Assembly (NCBI GenBank): GCA_009617715.1
Contig: VTFK01000027.1
Span: forward strand, 868,001 to 932,000
Length of the DNA stretch: 64,000 nt
Direction of reading: 5' to 3'
From: Plectrocnemia conspersa
Taxonomy: Eukaryota > Arthropoda > Insecta > Trichoptera > Polycentropodidae
This document shows positions 25,843 through 38,373 of the stretch, one piece after another. The translations under genes and the position numbers were made by a program. The stretch's first letter is position 1. Every line of letters starts with the position of its first letter. Under the pieces are notes generated by a model that was given only the letters and a program-made list of their open reading frames with translations, was not told the DNA's origin and searched no databases.

Positions 25843-26939
25843 AGATCATTTTGCAAACAGATAAAAAATTTCAGCACAACGTTGTCGAATTTCCGTTCCA
25901 TTGTTGTCAGATTTATGCAACCAATGACGCACTGTACTTGTTAACAAGTAGAAAATTAGTATCATATGATAAAAACAGATATTTAATTTTATCTTGAGTC
26001 ACCCAGATTGGTCAAAAAGTCTAGGATAAGTGAGATAGTTCTCTCCTTCATTCTTTGATCGTAATAAAGCCATAAAAAAATCTGCTCGTCAACTTTTCAT
26101 TTGCAACTTTTACTAAAACTGACTACTTTACTTTCGAATTAAGTCTAAGCTCAAATCAGGTGAGCTAAAATCAAAACGAAATAAACGACACTTAAAATCT
26201 TTAGGTACTTCTTTTTTTATATTCATATTTAGTCAAACCAAGGATTCATATTGAATGTATAAGAGTAAAACTCGATCTTAAGATTTTACAATACAGTACG
26301 TATTTATTAAAAATAATTTATGAACTATTGTAAACTAAATTTAAAATTAGAGCGTGGGTTGAATACAGCTACCGCACAAAACTTTACAAATTTGTGCTGT
26401 TACTATGGAAAGCCAATGAAAAGAAGGAACGGCTGACAGCTGCCTTTTCTCTTATAAATAAAACATAGCAATACTATTTGTCAAAATTTCAAACAGGCAA
26501 GGCCGCGTCTTGTAAGAAAATTTTTAACAGACCCAAACACGATAACATATATTACGCCTGCTTATGTAAGTGAAACTCGTCGACCAGTCTCATATCGATC
26601 GACTGTTTTATATTTATGAAGATCACCATAGCATTTATTTGGCAAAAAATATTGTAAAGCTGATGCATAAATTTAATTTTAAAAATATGGGTATAGCTAC
26701 ACAATAATGACATCACCACCATAGGTTGTGTGGCAGTTTAACAAAATATATTGTCGATATTAAAATAAATTTAGAAAAGGAATGACAAATTATTAAGTAC
26801 AGGGAAAAAATAAAATAATAATTACAAACTTTTGTCATAAAAACTATGTTATATTTTACCACGTAAAATTGATTTAATACAATTAAAACTAAAAAGTATT
26901 TTTTCTCTGCATTATTATCAACGGTTATTTTTGTACAAC

Positions 26940-27391
26940 TGTTGATAATATGAGAAGATTATTTTTTTGTAGCGACTCATACATATTAATACAAGGCAAG
27001 AGACAAGGCACACGCGCGTCCGAAGTCCCGCGAGCAGTGCCCGCATACTTAGCAGTCATCGAGAAATACGTCCGAATTTTTACGATCCCTTTTAACGTAC
27101 AGTGTGAGGAAACGGCTTACTCATATTATGGTGCATATAACGCAGCATAAAACCAGATTAGTCACACTCGATTTCACTACGCCTCAACGCTCTACTACTT
27201 CGCTTCAAGGACTACTTTTCTCTACGGGCTTACGCCTCCTGTTTGAGTATTAGCTCCAGGATACGTGCTCAAGAACCAGCAGAAACGACTTCAAGAAAGT
27301 TCTACAAAAAAACGCAACCAAAGTCTACTATCGAAGTGGCTACGTACGACCTGTACACTTCACTTTGTTTAATAAAACCTGGATCGCAACA
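26940..27391 (+). mobile_element. possible solo LTR
   Basis: A 452-base block of more balanced composition starts tgttgataa and ends cgcaaca, so it has TG...CA ends. A poly(A) signal aataaa sits 20 bases before the end (27371). These are features of retrotransposon LTRs. No flanking target duplication is evident, however, and I see no second copy or internal genes. The identification is weak; it could be an unrelated regulatory patch. Confidence 0.25.
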
Positions 27392-28029
27392 TATTATCTT
27401 CTACGTTCAGCAATAGATGTTTATCTAATACTATTCTTATGCTAGGTATGAATGGCTTCAGTGTATTTAATTGATTTTTAAAAAATTGACACTAAAATAA
27501 TGTTACCGTTATATAATTCAGTATTTTAGTTGCTAATTGAATGGAATAGAGATCAAAAAATAATAAAAATATACAAAGCATATACGTTAATATAGTATTT
27601 AAAGGGCAAACTATCTGTACAGAGTATATAACAAAAAGCTCATGAAAGAAGTATTGTAAACGATTGTATACAGATTCGACCAGCCACAAAAAGGAATATA
27701 TTAAAATGAAAAAGTCTAAACTCTTCTAACGCAACGTTATGAAAAACGTGACTCTGTTTTTATAGTCCTGAAAAAATCAAAGGTCATCTTGTTCACTCTT
27801 ATTAAATTCTCAAGTGGCATATTAAGTCTGATAGAGCGGTTTATCATTGCGTTAATCATCTCTCAGATATTCTGAAGTGTGAAACTCGTCACCGAGCATA
27901 ATATATTTTATATTAAACGTCTAGAATATGACGCGCTACAATAAATATCAAACTTGTACATCTCGAGCGTAATTTCGCAAAATAAAAATGTACGTACAAG
28001 TTTCTCGTTGAAAATTATTAAGAGTCGGT

Positions 28030-28480
28030 TTCTCAACCTCGACCAACTCAACGCAAAAAAGGGCAAAACAAAAACACTGCATTAAACTTTCGCAGAGTGG
28101 AGCGTTCGGCTGTGTGAGTTACGTCAGAGGCGGGAGAAATATTAATCTCGACAAGTTCCTGCTCGAGATAAATAACCCAATCATAATAATGAATTGTGAA
28201 ATTCGCCCCTAATTTATTTAAGTCCAGACGGTTTAGTGGTTGTTTTCGCAGACGAAACTTTCGACCTGTCTAGGTGACCAAGTTTCGCAGAGCGAATAGC
28301 GGTGTTAGAATAAACACCGCCGCCGTTTGTTGCTGGTTAATGTCTGGTTAAATTAAACAGAATGGTAAAATTATAGATTTAGCCCTTGGGCGGCATTAAC
28401 GTGTAAATGCTCGGTTAAAGTTTTCGATGTACGCTCGAATCGTTTGAAGGCACGCACGCAGAATTACAGTAAATGTTTTC
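28030..28480. promoter_or_regulatory. GC-balanced intronic patch (candidate enhancer)
   Basis: About 450 bases of balanced sequence in the large intron, with homeodomain-type TAAT cores (ataataatgaattg), a CRE-like gttacgtcag (28119), repeated tttcgcaga words (28088, 28242, 28284) and the stretch aaacaccgccgccgtttgtt. No coding frame. The abrupt change from flanking DNA suggests constraint; the function is inferred. Confidence 0.35.
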
Positions 28481-30324
28481 GTCTAAAGCTCTTGCAATCA
28501 GTATTTTTTTTATTAAATATAAAGTCTAGCACACAATTAAGAAATCAATGGTTTTAATGACAACGATTTCATTTACTATCACATATTAACTTAAGAGCAA
28601 TAAGTGATATTTTAATATGTATATTTTAATTAGAAAATATGCTTATACATATAAAATATAGATACAAATACTGCAGAAGAGCTTGCTATTTTTTTAATTA
28701 AACATAAATATATAGATAGTACAATACCGAGCATTTTTAAATCATAATGATTTAGGTGGAAGAATGTTATTTGTTTAATAATAATATATGTACACACATA
28801 TTAAATGCGATTCGCCAGAAAAAGTAGATAAATAGTATATAACCTCAATAAATAGCAGTAGTAAAAGTATGTTCCAACTACAAATATTTATTTTATTTAT
28901 TGATGAGTAAAAATTTGAATGAAAGTCATGATCAACAAGTCCGACTGAGCAATTGAAATAAAAGCGTCTAATATAAGGCTTTAAAAATATTAGGGCAGAT
29001 TACATTATGTGTATTTTTTTGCTTTTATAAAAATATTACCTAAGCTTCGAAGAGTCAATTTCTGAATACGTGCTTTTGAAATAATACATAAGCATGCATT
29101 GTGGTTATACTTTACTGGATGCAATAAAAAATTGACCTAAATTATATTAATATTAAAGGCAAACTTAACACGCAACACGAGATATCTCATAGGTACTTTT
29201 AAGGGATGGTTCTTATAAATTTAGCTTATTGTAAACATCAAACACTAACTAACTATAATTTTAATTATTCTAAAAATGCATTTGTTGAGCTAGCGATTAT
29301 TATACTGAACATCCTATAAAGAAACTATGCAAAAGTATTTGGATCAGTCAAAGGGTTTAGAATTGTATAGAGATAGAAATACATACAATATATACAAACA
29401 TAAAATTTTATGCACAAATGTATATCGATCTATAGAATATTAATCGTTGTATTATATATTTATTTATTAAATAATTTAAATATAGGTTTAGCGATGGTCA
29501 AAAAATAAACAGTAGCAAAGAAAGGAAAATATCATGAAATAATAAAATAAAATGCTATTAATCAGACCAGCTCCACGTATACGACATTAAATAAATTAAT
29601 GTGTAATGCTGAAATTAAAGAGCTGTAAAAAATAGCGAAATATACCCTCTTATATCAAAAAATCTCAATTTATTAAGAATATGTGTATTGTGATGCGTCA
29701 TTGCTTTATCTTTTATAACGTTATAACTAAAATAAAAAGTAAAGTATCTACCTTTCGTTTGTTATCTATATAAACAGCAATTTGATAATGGACCGAGTTT
29801 AAAACTGAGCCTAACAACGGGAATATATATTTTATCATTAACATAAAATAATAATCTGAAATAAGAAGCTCAAGGTTGATTAAAAAGGACTGAAAAACAT
29901 TTTACGGTATAATGGAAATAAAGTGAAACCTTTCGTTGTATTTAATTATATTTTAGGAATCCGTCGCTTTTTCTCCCATGTGATCTGTTTTCATTTTAGA
30001 AAATATTTTTAGAGATTCGCCACTTAAATTTGTAATATGTTACAAAGCAAGTATACATAACTTTCTTTTTTTATGAACATAGTAGTTTTATCATATACGT
30101 ACCAATCTGGTCATTTATATTATACACAAAATAAATAATGGATAAACGAACTAGTTTGTTCATTCACAAACAATTCGACTTTAGAATCAGTATTATTGTA
30201 GTACGTTAGATATTAAACGATCATATATTGTTCATCAATAAGGTAAAAATTGCTATGTAAATATGTGGAAACAATACACGAGAACACGTTATGCTAGTTC
30301 TTGTTTTACAAATATCATATACAT

Positions 30325-30822
30325 ATGTATATGTTACAGTTTTAAAAATAGTTCAATTTCGATAAAGTATACAATGACTAGACAAAGTATGCACTAACTA
30401 TGAGTTTATTTAAAGCTTACAATGCTATATTTAATATACACTTTTAATATATAATGTATGCTTTAACTAGTGAGTGTATGAACTCTCCGACGTGAGATCT
30501 GAGACATCGACGGTGGTTTTACAAAACAGCTTTTTTAGTTGTTGATTGTATGACTTTGTTAAAATAAAAATTTTGTAGAGACTAAGAAATCAGGAAATAT
30601 TGCATATATTTCAAAAATGCATATGTTTTATTTATTTGTGGAGGGATTTTCAGCATCCATCTAAGGGTTTTTTGTTAGTAGGATTAAAAAAATAAATAAA
30701 TATGCAAGATAGTAGGATTTAAAAATAAATAAATAAAACCAGACAAAATATGCTAGTGCATACTTTGCCTAGTCACTGTATACTTTATCAAAATTCAGCA
30801 TTTTAACTATAACATATACATC
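30325..30822. mobile_element. MITE with ~75-bp terminal inverted repeats
   Basis: The segment 30355-30399 (gataaagtatac, gactagacaaagtatgcact) is matched in inverse orientation by 30751-30795 (agtgcatactttgcctagtc, gtatactttatc) with only a few differences. The match continues outward through tatatgttacagtt and aactataacatata. The interior of roughly 350 bases is AT-rich and has a doubled segment (tagtaggatt, then aaataaataaat). No protein is encoded. The exact termini and target site are uncertain. Confidence 0.75.
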
Positions 30823-31359
30823 ATGCTATGTAATTTTTAAATTTAATCCTAAAGCCAAAAAAACATAAAAGGCTATAGATTTGTGGAGAGGAAAATTTAT
30901 ATAGATTTTTAAGGTCTTTAACCATTATTTAGAGACTCAAAACTCGTATAAAAGATTAAAAAATTAAAAACTTCTAAATACTTTTTAGAGTTTTTACGAT
31001 TAGTTTTTTTGTTTGAATACTAATATAAAAGGTTATAAATCAGGGGATTGAGAAAGAGTTTTGAGGGCTTTGAATATGTTAAATATTAAGATTAATATTA
31101 CTTCTAACATCAAAGAAAACCAAATCTATTGAGAAAACATGACATTTATTTAAAAAGTACTGAATAATATGCAACTTAAATATAATATACAAACAAAAAT
31201 TAGTTTGATGTTTATATGTGTTTGTTTTTAATCCTATTGTTTTGCAAAAGTCACTCCAGAAACAATATGTACATACGTATGTAGGGGTATTTTTTACTAT
31301 TCAAAAATATATTTTTTTCCTTTCGAGCTTCCTAGTATCTGCGTATTGTTTATAAAAAT

Positions 31360-31880
31360 GTCACGGTATCATCTGGGAGCTTTCCGCAAAGCTTATTAAA
31401 AGATAATCCTTGGATTTACAGCCACTTAGCCCGGCGACGACCTTCGCTCGGTCTCGACAACGAAGGCTGGCTCTCCCTCGGCGCTTCTTCCCCGTTAAAA
31501 AAATAAACTTTAGAACAACAGTGTGCGCTGTTAGTCAGTAGTAGCAGTAGGAAATTGCTGAAATGCCTCCTTAGTCCGCTGACAAAGCAAATTGGCCGAG
31601 ATTAGCCGGTGCACGACACGGGGGCAATTTATTGCAGCACGAAAGCGCCGCGAAAACGGCGCGACCTGCACGTGACGAAATGTAAACATGGAAACTTTGC
31701 ATAATACCAAGATTGGTTACTAGATCGACCGAGAGAGGTGTCTTCGAGAGTTTGTGCTCTCACTGTGTGCGAAAATTTATTTGATACCCGGTGGGAGTTT
31801 CTTTAAAATTTGTTTGAGAAGGAGCATCCTCGCAATTAAAAGTTTTAAAGTGTTTGTCTGTGTACATTTGGCACCGTGAT
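31360..31880. promoter_or_regulatory. GC-balanced intronic patch (candidate enhancer)
   Basis: About 500 bases with the most even composition in the intron (gcccggcgacgaccttcgct, gcgccgcgaaaacggcgcga). They include E-box-like cacgtg (31671) and TAAT-rich edges. No splice-bounded coding frame on either strand. A strong candidate for a conserved noncoding element. Confidence 0.4.
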
Positions 31881-34342
31881 AGATTAAACGTGGCGCTATT
31901 ATGCAAGATCTTTGTTCATTATCTTATACGGCAAAGATGACCAAAGTTTTGAACACTGCGGTCTACTCAATATTTAAAATACCATGAGCGGTTTTTTAGT
32001 AACCGAAGTAATTTTACATATTAATCTAATGTATATAATATTATTAAAATATGTTAAAATAAATATTACAACCCTTAATGAACATCTTCAAAATAATATT
32101 TGTTTTTTATAATACCGTTACAAATATTCTTTAAATTTTTACCAGCGTTCCGCTAGTTTTTACTTCAATGCCGATAAAACAAACTATTTTTAAGCCATTA
32201 AATATTCATCGCCATCATTAATGTAATACTACTTAAATCATTTAAAACGGGCAAAAAATAAATGATTAAAGGAACCTAATATTTTTAGTCTTCTGGACTA
32301 CATAGAGGAACTGCTCATAGAATTTTATTTATTTTTTCCTACAGTCCATTACCAATAAACATTTTTTTTCACACAAGGAACAATAATATGTTATTTCTTA
32401 TGTGGACACTGAGCTATTTTATTTAATACCAGCACATCAATATCTAGTCTTATAACGGAAGTAACGATTTTAAGTATATATTAATTTTACTTTTTATATA
32501 TGGAAAAAAATAACATTCATGAACAGGGCACATTCATATCCATTCATCGTGTGTTCATATGCAACCACCAGTGACTATACCAAAAATGTGTTGACTAAGT
32601 AATATCTTACTAATGTTTTTTACTACTTCATACAAATATTCAAAGAAAACATGCCTTTTAGTATAACTTGGGATATCAGTTACTAAATATATTACAAATC
32701 TCGAAAGCAGTCAAGTCGTATTTGTAACATCAATGCTTTCATTCAAAACTATGGAATAAGATATCTAAGGTTTTAGGACAAATAATTTCTGGTACGCTTT
32801 TAAGACAATCGTTTATCAATTTATTGCCAGTAAATAAATTTGATTTGTTCAAAAATTAAATTTGTAATCATATAACTTTCCTTGACTAATAAATTGGAAA
32901 TAGTTGTCGTAAAGAAGAAATATTTCTCCAGATCTATAATTTTTTATATATGAAACTTTACTTGCAATATATTAAATTTTAAAAGCAATTAAACATATTG
33001 CCATAAAAAATAAAATAAAGCAAGATCTAAACATCTTATAAGATTCGATCGATACGGGTTTTTAGCAGTACAACCTTTCCTTTCAAGAGGATCTCATCCT
33101 CACTGCTTACATATCTTTTCAAATTTCTAGTTGATTGCAAATATTATTTTTGTATTTTATTCATAATTTAAATAAGCAGTAAAAATAAAGTTCTTAAATT
33201 TCTCTTTACGATAAAGTTATAATACAATGGTTGCCAAATATTTTCTACAGATATTTTCAAATAATATTATGCTAAATTCGGCAATGAAAAAAATAAAATT
33301 AATTAATAATATTATTCGGTAGTAGTCTTTACTGTGATTAAAATATGCTAATAAATATAAATGTCATCAAAATAATATTCATATTTTTTAACCTCCCTTT
33401 AAATCTCAGCTTGATATTTTACTTTGATGTTATCAACATTCTTAAACAAACATTATACAAGAGAAATTACTATTCCACCCCTAATTGTTTATTTATTTAT
33501 TTAGCTATTTAGAAGTTTAAAATCCATGAAATGCAATTTTTTAGCTTTTTCAAAAGCCATTACAGAATTTGGATGGTCTATTCTTGTATAATTTATATAC
33601 TTATAGTTAAGAATGTGTTTATTGTTTATAATTAATAATGGTCGAATAATGGTCGCTACAATTCCTTAGCCATTTTTATGAAATTTCTAAACTATTGTAA
33701 TCATAAAATCTATATATTTTACAATCATGTTTATTATAATAAAATCATAGATGACTTATTTTAGATTAATGCTAAGTTTAGTGCAATATCTTATCTAAAT
33801 TAAATTGTTTTTTTATTAAAAAAACAGATTTTCTATATAAATATAGATCGACTTACATAGCCCAGATTATAAAAAATTAAACTAAATTTAAATATTGTAC
33901 AGAATTGGCAATCAACAATACTAGCAGTTTTACAAAATAAATAAAAAAAATATAATTATAACAGCTGGTAAAATTAAAACATATATTTCATTTAAATTAA
34001 AAAAATGGAAATTAATTGTGTTTTCAAGGTAAAAAAAACGTTCGATAAAAACAGTAATAAAATATAAATATATATTGAATTGTGCAGATTTTAAATTATA
34101 CCCTCAAACTAAACAAGATTAACTTTTTTAATCACCGTTAATCAAAAATCATAATATAATTCTACAATTAAATAAAATCATCATATACAACGTTTCAATT
34201 AAAAAAAATTAAATATACCTTACAGTATAAGTACGTATGTGCTTTTAAGAATATTTTCCAAGTTTTTATTACTCCTTTTGTGTAATATATTTAACTTTTA
34301 TTATAACCCAAGAAAATAACAATTCAATCTAAAAGACGGTTA

Positions 34343-34393
34343 GATATTTATTTACTACATGATTTTATCTGCAGATAAAATCAAATAAATATT
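34343..34393. repeat. perfect 24-bp palindrome inside a larger hairpin
   Basis: 34360-34383 is an exact palindrome centred on tctgcaga with no spacer. It is flanked by a second inverted pair (atatttattt on the left, aataaatatt on the right), so about 20 bases per arm can pair with a small internal bulge. Confidence 0.9.
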
Positions 34394-34849
34394 TATACTA
34401 TATAGATGTTATATACAATTTCTTTAGATACATAAATAAGACTTGTTAAACTTGAACGCAATAAATGTATTGTAGAACTTCACAGTACTGTGGAAAATCA
34501 CTACCTCAATGCAAAACAAGTTGAAAGTTTACCTGTTTATTTTCAGGTAAAGAAAGCTTTTCAGATTTAAAAATACTAGAGCATTTTAAAACTTGGTAGC
34601 TACTAAAAAATATATTAAAGTTAATATAAATACTCAGGTTAGCTTTATTTAATTACATGAATAATACCGAGACTACATATTACATACAGTATACACAATT
34701 TTACCAAATATACATATATGTATATTGAACGATTTAAATTTAGTTTGAATTTAAATTAAGCGTACAGCAACCAGTTTTCTCATAAATTTCATATCACCGC
34801 CTAGCGATAATATATTAAGTTATAATAACAGTGAGTTATATCTTTCAAT

Positions 34850-35460
34850 ATAAAAAAGCACGAGCGTGTGTTCTCTCTCATGAAAAGAAAATCTAATAAA
34901 ATCGTCTCGTCGCGGCTTTTTCGCTCACAACATCTCACACAAGAGTGCCAGAGTGGTGTGAGATTGAAACGAGATTCCCTCAGAATGTCATATCGAGACC
35001 GTTTTTGGTAAATCACAGCGCCGAACAATTTGCCCGACAAGACAACACACCGAGCCACATATTAAATTCGACACAGCCATGCAAATTCGTTGACGAGTAG
35101 CAGATGTTCGTGTTCATTATCCGGGAGAGGGCGCGAGCTTCGAAAGCTCTGCACAAAGCTCCTTAACGCTATTATCGTTGGATAGTGAAGGAAAAAAGGG
35201 CTGTTCATAAATCATAATATACTTGGGTGTGAGGGTATATACGTATTTCTCAACGCAGTGCGGCCTTTGCCTTCTCTCACCCTTTTGTTAAGACGTTATA
35301 AATGGACGAAGACACGTCTGGACCTGGACTGCCCTTTTTCGCACCCTTTTGACGAAACCGGAACACCGCCCAATCAACATGCGAATATTTTAATAAAAAA
35401 TATCGATAAAAATGTATTCTTTTGCTCCAATTGAACACATTACGCAATCTGAGAGGAAAG
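34850..35460. promoter_or_regulatory. GC-balanced intronic patch (candidate enhancer/promoter)
   Basis: About 600 bases of balanced sequence with an octamer-like atgcaaat (35080), a TATA-like word before a start codon (tataaatgg, 35296) and GAGA-like ctctctc words. Frames present have no known domain and no convincing donor. The function is unknown. Confidence 0.35.
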
Positions 35461-36134
35461 TCGTGTTAATAGTACAAAAGGATTTAGGCTTATAAATTAA
35501 ATGCATGCAAACGATATTTGAAAAGTGTTTTTATACTTTTTTATTAAAACCCTTTGATTCTTAGTCAGTATTTGTTTCAAATGTACCTGTCTATTTATCA
35601 TCCTAACAAAGGCAAGGTACGCTTAGTGATAAATCAATCGCAAACATGTTTTAAATAACAAAAATTAGACTTTCACAATGAAAAAAAGTGACAGGGTATC
35701 TGTTTATATTGATTAACCTTGAAGCGAATTTAAGATTAAGAACCTCTATTAAAATGCATATTAATCTGTAAAAATTCACAAAAATAAATTAAAAACCTAT
35801 AGAAGAAATGTGTAGATTCCAACCACTTGCATAATTAACTAAATTAACTTTTCTTTCGACTGTATTAAAATTTTTAAAATTATTTTTATACAGTACCGAA
35901 TAATTATTTACTTGCTTTTATTTAGGCATATGTTAAATAGTGTTTGATTATCACATACTGGTACACTCAAATTATGAATCGAAACCATGTGAGTATAAGA
36001 CCCGCAACTTCACCGCAACAATGCATCGGCTCACACCGCAGCAAGCGCAAACAATTATTGAATATAAACTATGCTATTTCCTTATTCACCTCTTTGTTAG
36101 TCAGTAAAGAGGCAATTTTATTGCACATCATAGA

Positions 36135-36218
36135 TATTCCGTATTATCTAAACGTATAAAACTGTCAACAGATAGTTATTTGGCTTTACGGTTTTATACG
36201 TTTAAATAATACTGAATA
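36135..36218. ncRNA. hairpin with 28-bp arms and 28-nt loop (microRNA-precursor-like geometry)
   Basis: The arm 36135-36162 (tattccgtattatctaaacg, then tataaaac) pairs with 36191-36218 with two mismatches. The size (84 bases) and loop would suit a pre-miRNA fold. The near-perfect pairing and lack of lower-stem extension are more like a small inverted duplication. No evidence of expression. Confidence 0.25.
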
Positions 36219-36328
36219 CTTTAGTAATAGATTGGAAAATATAAAATAAACAATATATATAAATTAGGAATATACTATAAATAATCCATATATTTATGTT
36301 TTTTAAAACTGACACTATGTCACCATTA

Positions 36329-36596
36329 ACAGTGGATCCTCGACTTGACTTGACATATTTTTTTGAGATATGATGAAATTATTTTATTAAATTTGACTCA
36401 ACATACGAGAAAAAAAACGTTTACGCTACTTAAATTATTTAGATAGTATATATTTACCATTTTAATTTTAATTTTTTCCATTTAAATTGATTATTGACAT
36501 TTCAATTCCTTTCAATGGGTAAAATGAATTTGCCATACGAGTAATTTGATTTACGAGCTCCGTTCCGGAACGAAGTACACTCGTAAGTCAAGGCAC
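36329..36596. mobile_element. short Tigger/pogo-like non-autonomous element
   Basis: The left end acagtggatcctcgactt is the same kind of terminus as the one closing the Tigger fossil at 4120, where the reverse complement begins caggcggccctcgacttt. Near the right end, tcgtaagtcaaggcac and tacgagctccgttccgga keep the acttacga-type inner words, in inverse orientation to tcgacttgacttgaca and aacatacgag on the left. At about 270 bases, with no frame, it would be a MITE derivative. Confidence 0.5.
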
Positions 36597-38373
36597 ATAT
36601 TTTATTATGGCATCCATTAAAATATTACAAATATTAAATAAGTCAACTTCAAAACCAATATTGAAACATGTATTATTTCACTAAAAATTTTAAAACTTTA
36701 CACGCAAATTTTGGTGAATAAATAATTTATTAATATTTTTAGCACATACATACATACGTATTTCTGTCTAGTTTACTTAAAGATGCTCGTATTCAAAATT
36801 AATAAAATTTGTTTTCAGGAAATTTAATTACCAAGCAGCTACAAGCTAATTAATTAAAATTTAATCACTTCATTTTGTTCAAAACTGGTTTAATGTTTTG
36901 TTGAAGCGTATTTTAAAAGTAACTACTTTATAAGCAGACTATCGCTTTATATAATAATTGCTTTAAACTAATACCGTGATATATACATACATTTTTTTAT
37001 TTTAGTCAGTAAAACAGGACTTTAAAGCTTTAACCTAAGTAGTCGATAAGTCGCAAAAAATCCATCTAAGAACCATTTGTATAGAATAGTGTTGTTTTCG
37101 GCTGAATCGTGTGCGTGCTCATAAAATATTCGCGAGAAGTTTGCAAGAAAATTGCGTCCTCGGGAAAAATACGTTTCGCCTAAGTGATATCGCCTCTCAC
37201 ACTAATAGTTGGCTCAAAATAAAAGGGAATATTTCATACGCGTTGAATAAATATTTTTCATGGCTGACTTACGTGAATACACACAACATAAATTTTACAG
37301 AAGGAGCGAAATAATATACACAAACTATAACAGATGCTATCTTCAGACAATATCGAAATTGAGTCGAAATTTTATTACAATACTTTCAAATGTTCCTATA
37401 TGATAATATCAAATATTCAATTTATATTCAAACTACTATTGCTGTTCTTTTACACAACACTTAACTTTACAGGTTCGATGACACGCGCGAATCGTTAATA
37501 TTTAAGGGGAAAAATCATGATTTATAAAGGGGAAAAGCTGCATTTTTTATGTGGGGTAACTTCGTGTCAATTGTTATCTGCGAACACGATAGAGTTATTT
37601 TCTTATATTTTTCGAAATAAGTATATGATAAATAATTCAGAGACGGCTTAATTTAATCAATAATGACTAGAAATGAATTTAAAGATTTGATACGAAAATC
37701 ATTTAGTAGTCGTTACAGAAACAGTTAAAATGAAATAGTAACTCTTTATTTTAAAACAATCTTAATTTTCTTTCAAAGAGCCTTAAAATAATTTTAAAAT
37801 ATTTAATACGCATTGCGATTAGCAAAATCTTAGAAGCTCGAATGGGCATCATGTATAAAGCTATAATAAAGTATAATAATTTATCTAAGATACTACTAAA
37901 GTAAAAACCACATTTAAATAAATATAAATGCTTAAGTGTCATACTTTAAAAAATAGTTAACTTCTTGTTATGCAGTCTGATTGATATCGGCTGTTATAAT
38001 CTAGATCGCAAAATTATTTCTGTGCGATTAAACAAATAACTATTTATTCCAATAAATTGCAGTTTTTTATATTTTTATATTATACATCAACCTCTTGCTT
38101 AACTGTATAGCAAAATACATTTTTTTTCCGATGGAAATACCAAACACAAAAAAAAAATTCTTGCTACGTGCTAAAAATTACATTAATAATTTCCTCAATT
38201 ATAATTTTTTATATTTAACAAGTGGTTGTTTGCCTAATTAAATTAACCCTGTAGCCAATAATTTTTATTTCATAAGCCTCAAGAGATTTGTATATTCATA
38301 ATTCGTGTGGAATATCATTATAAAATAATAATAATAATATAACTCCATTGAGTTTACCCGTAATATCTCAAAC

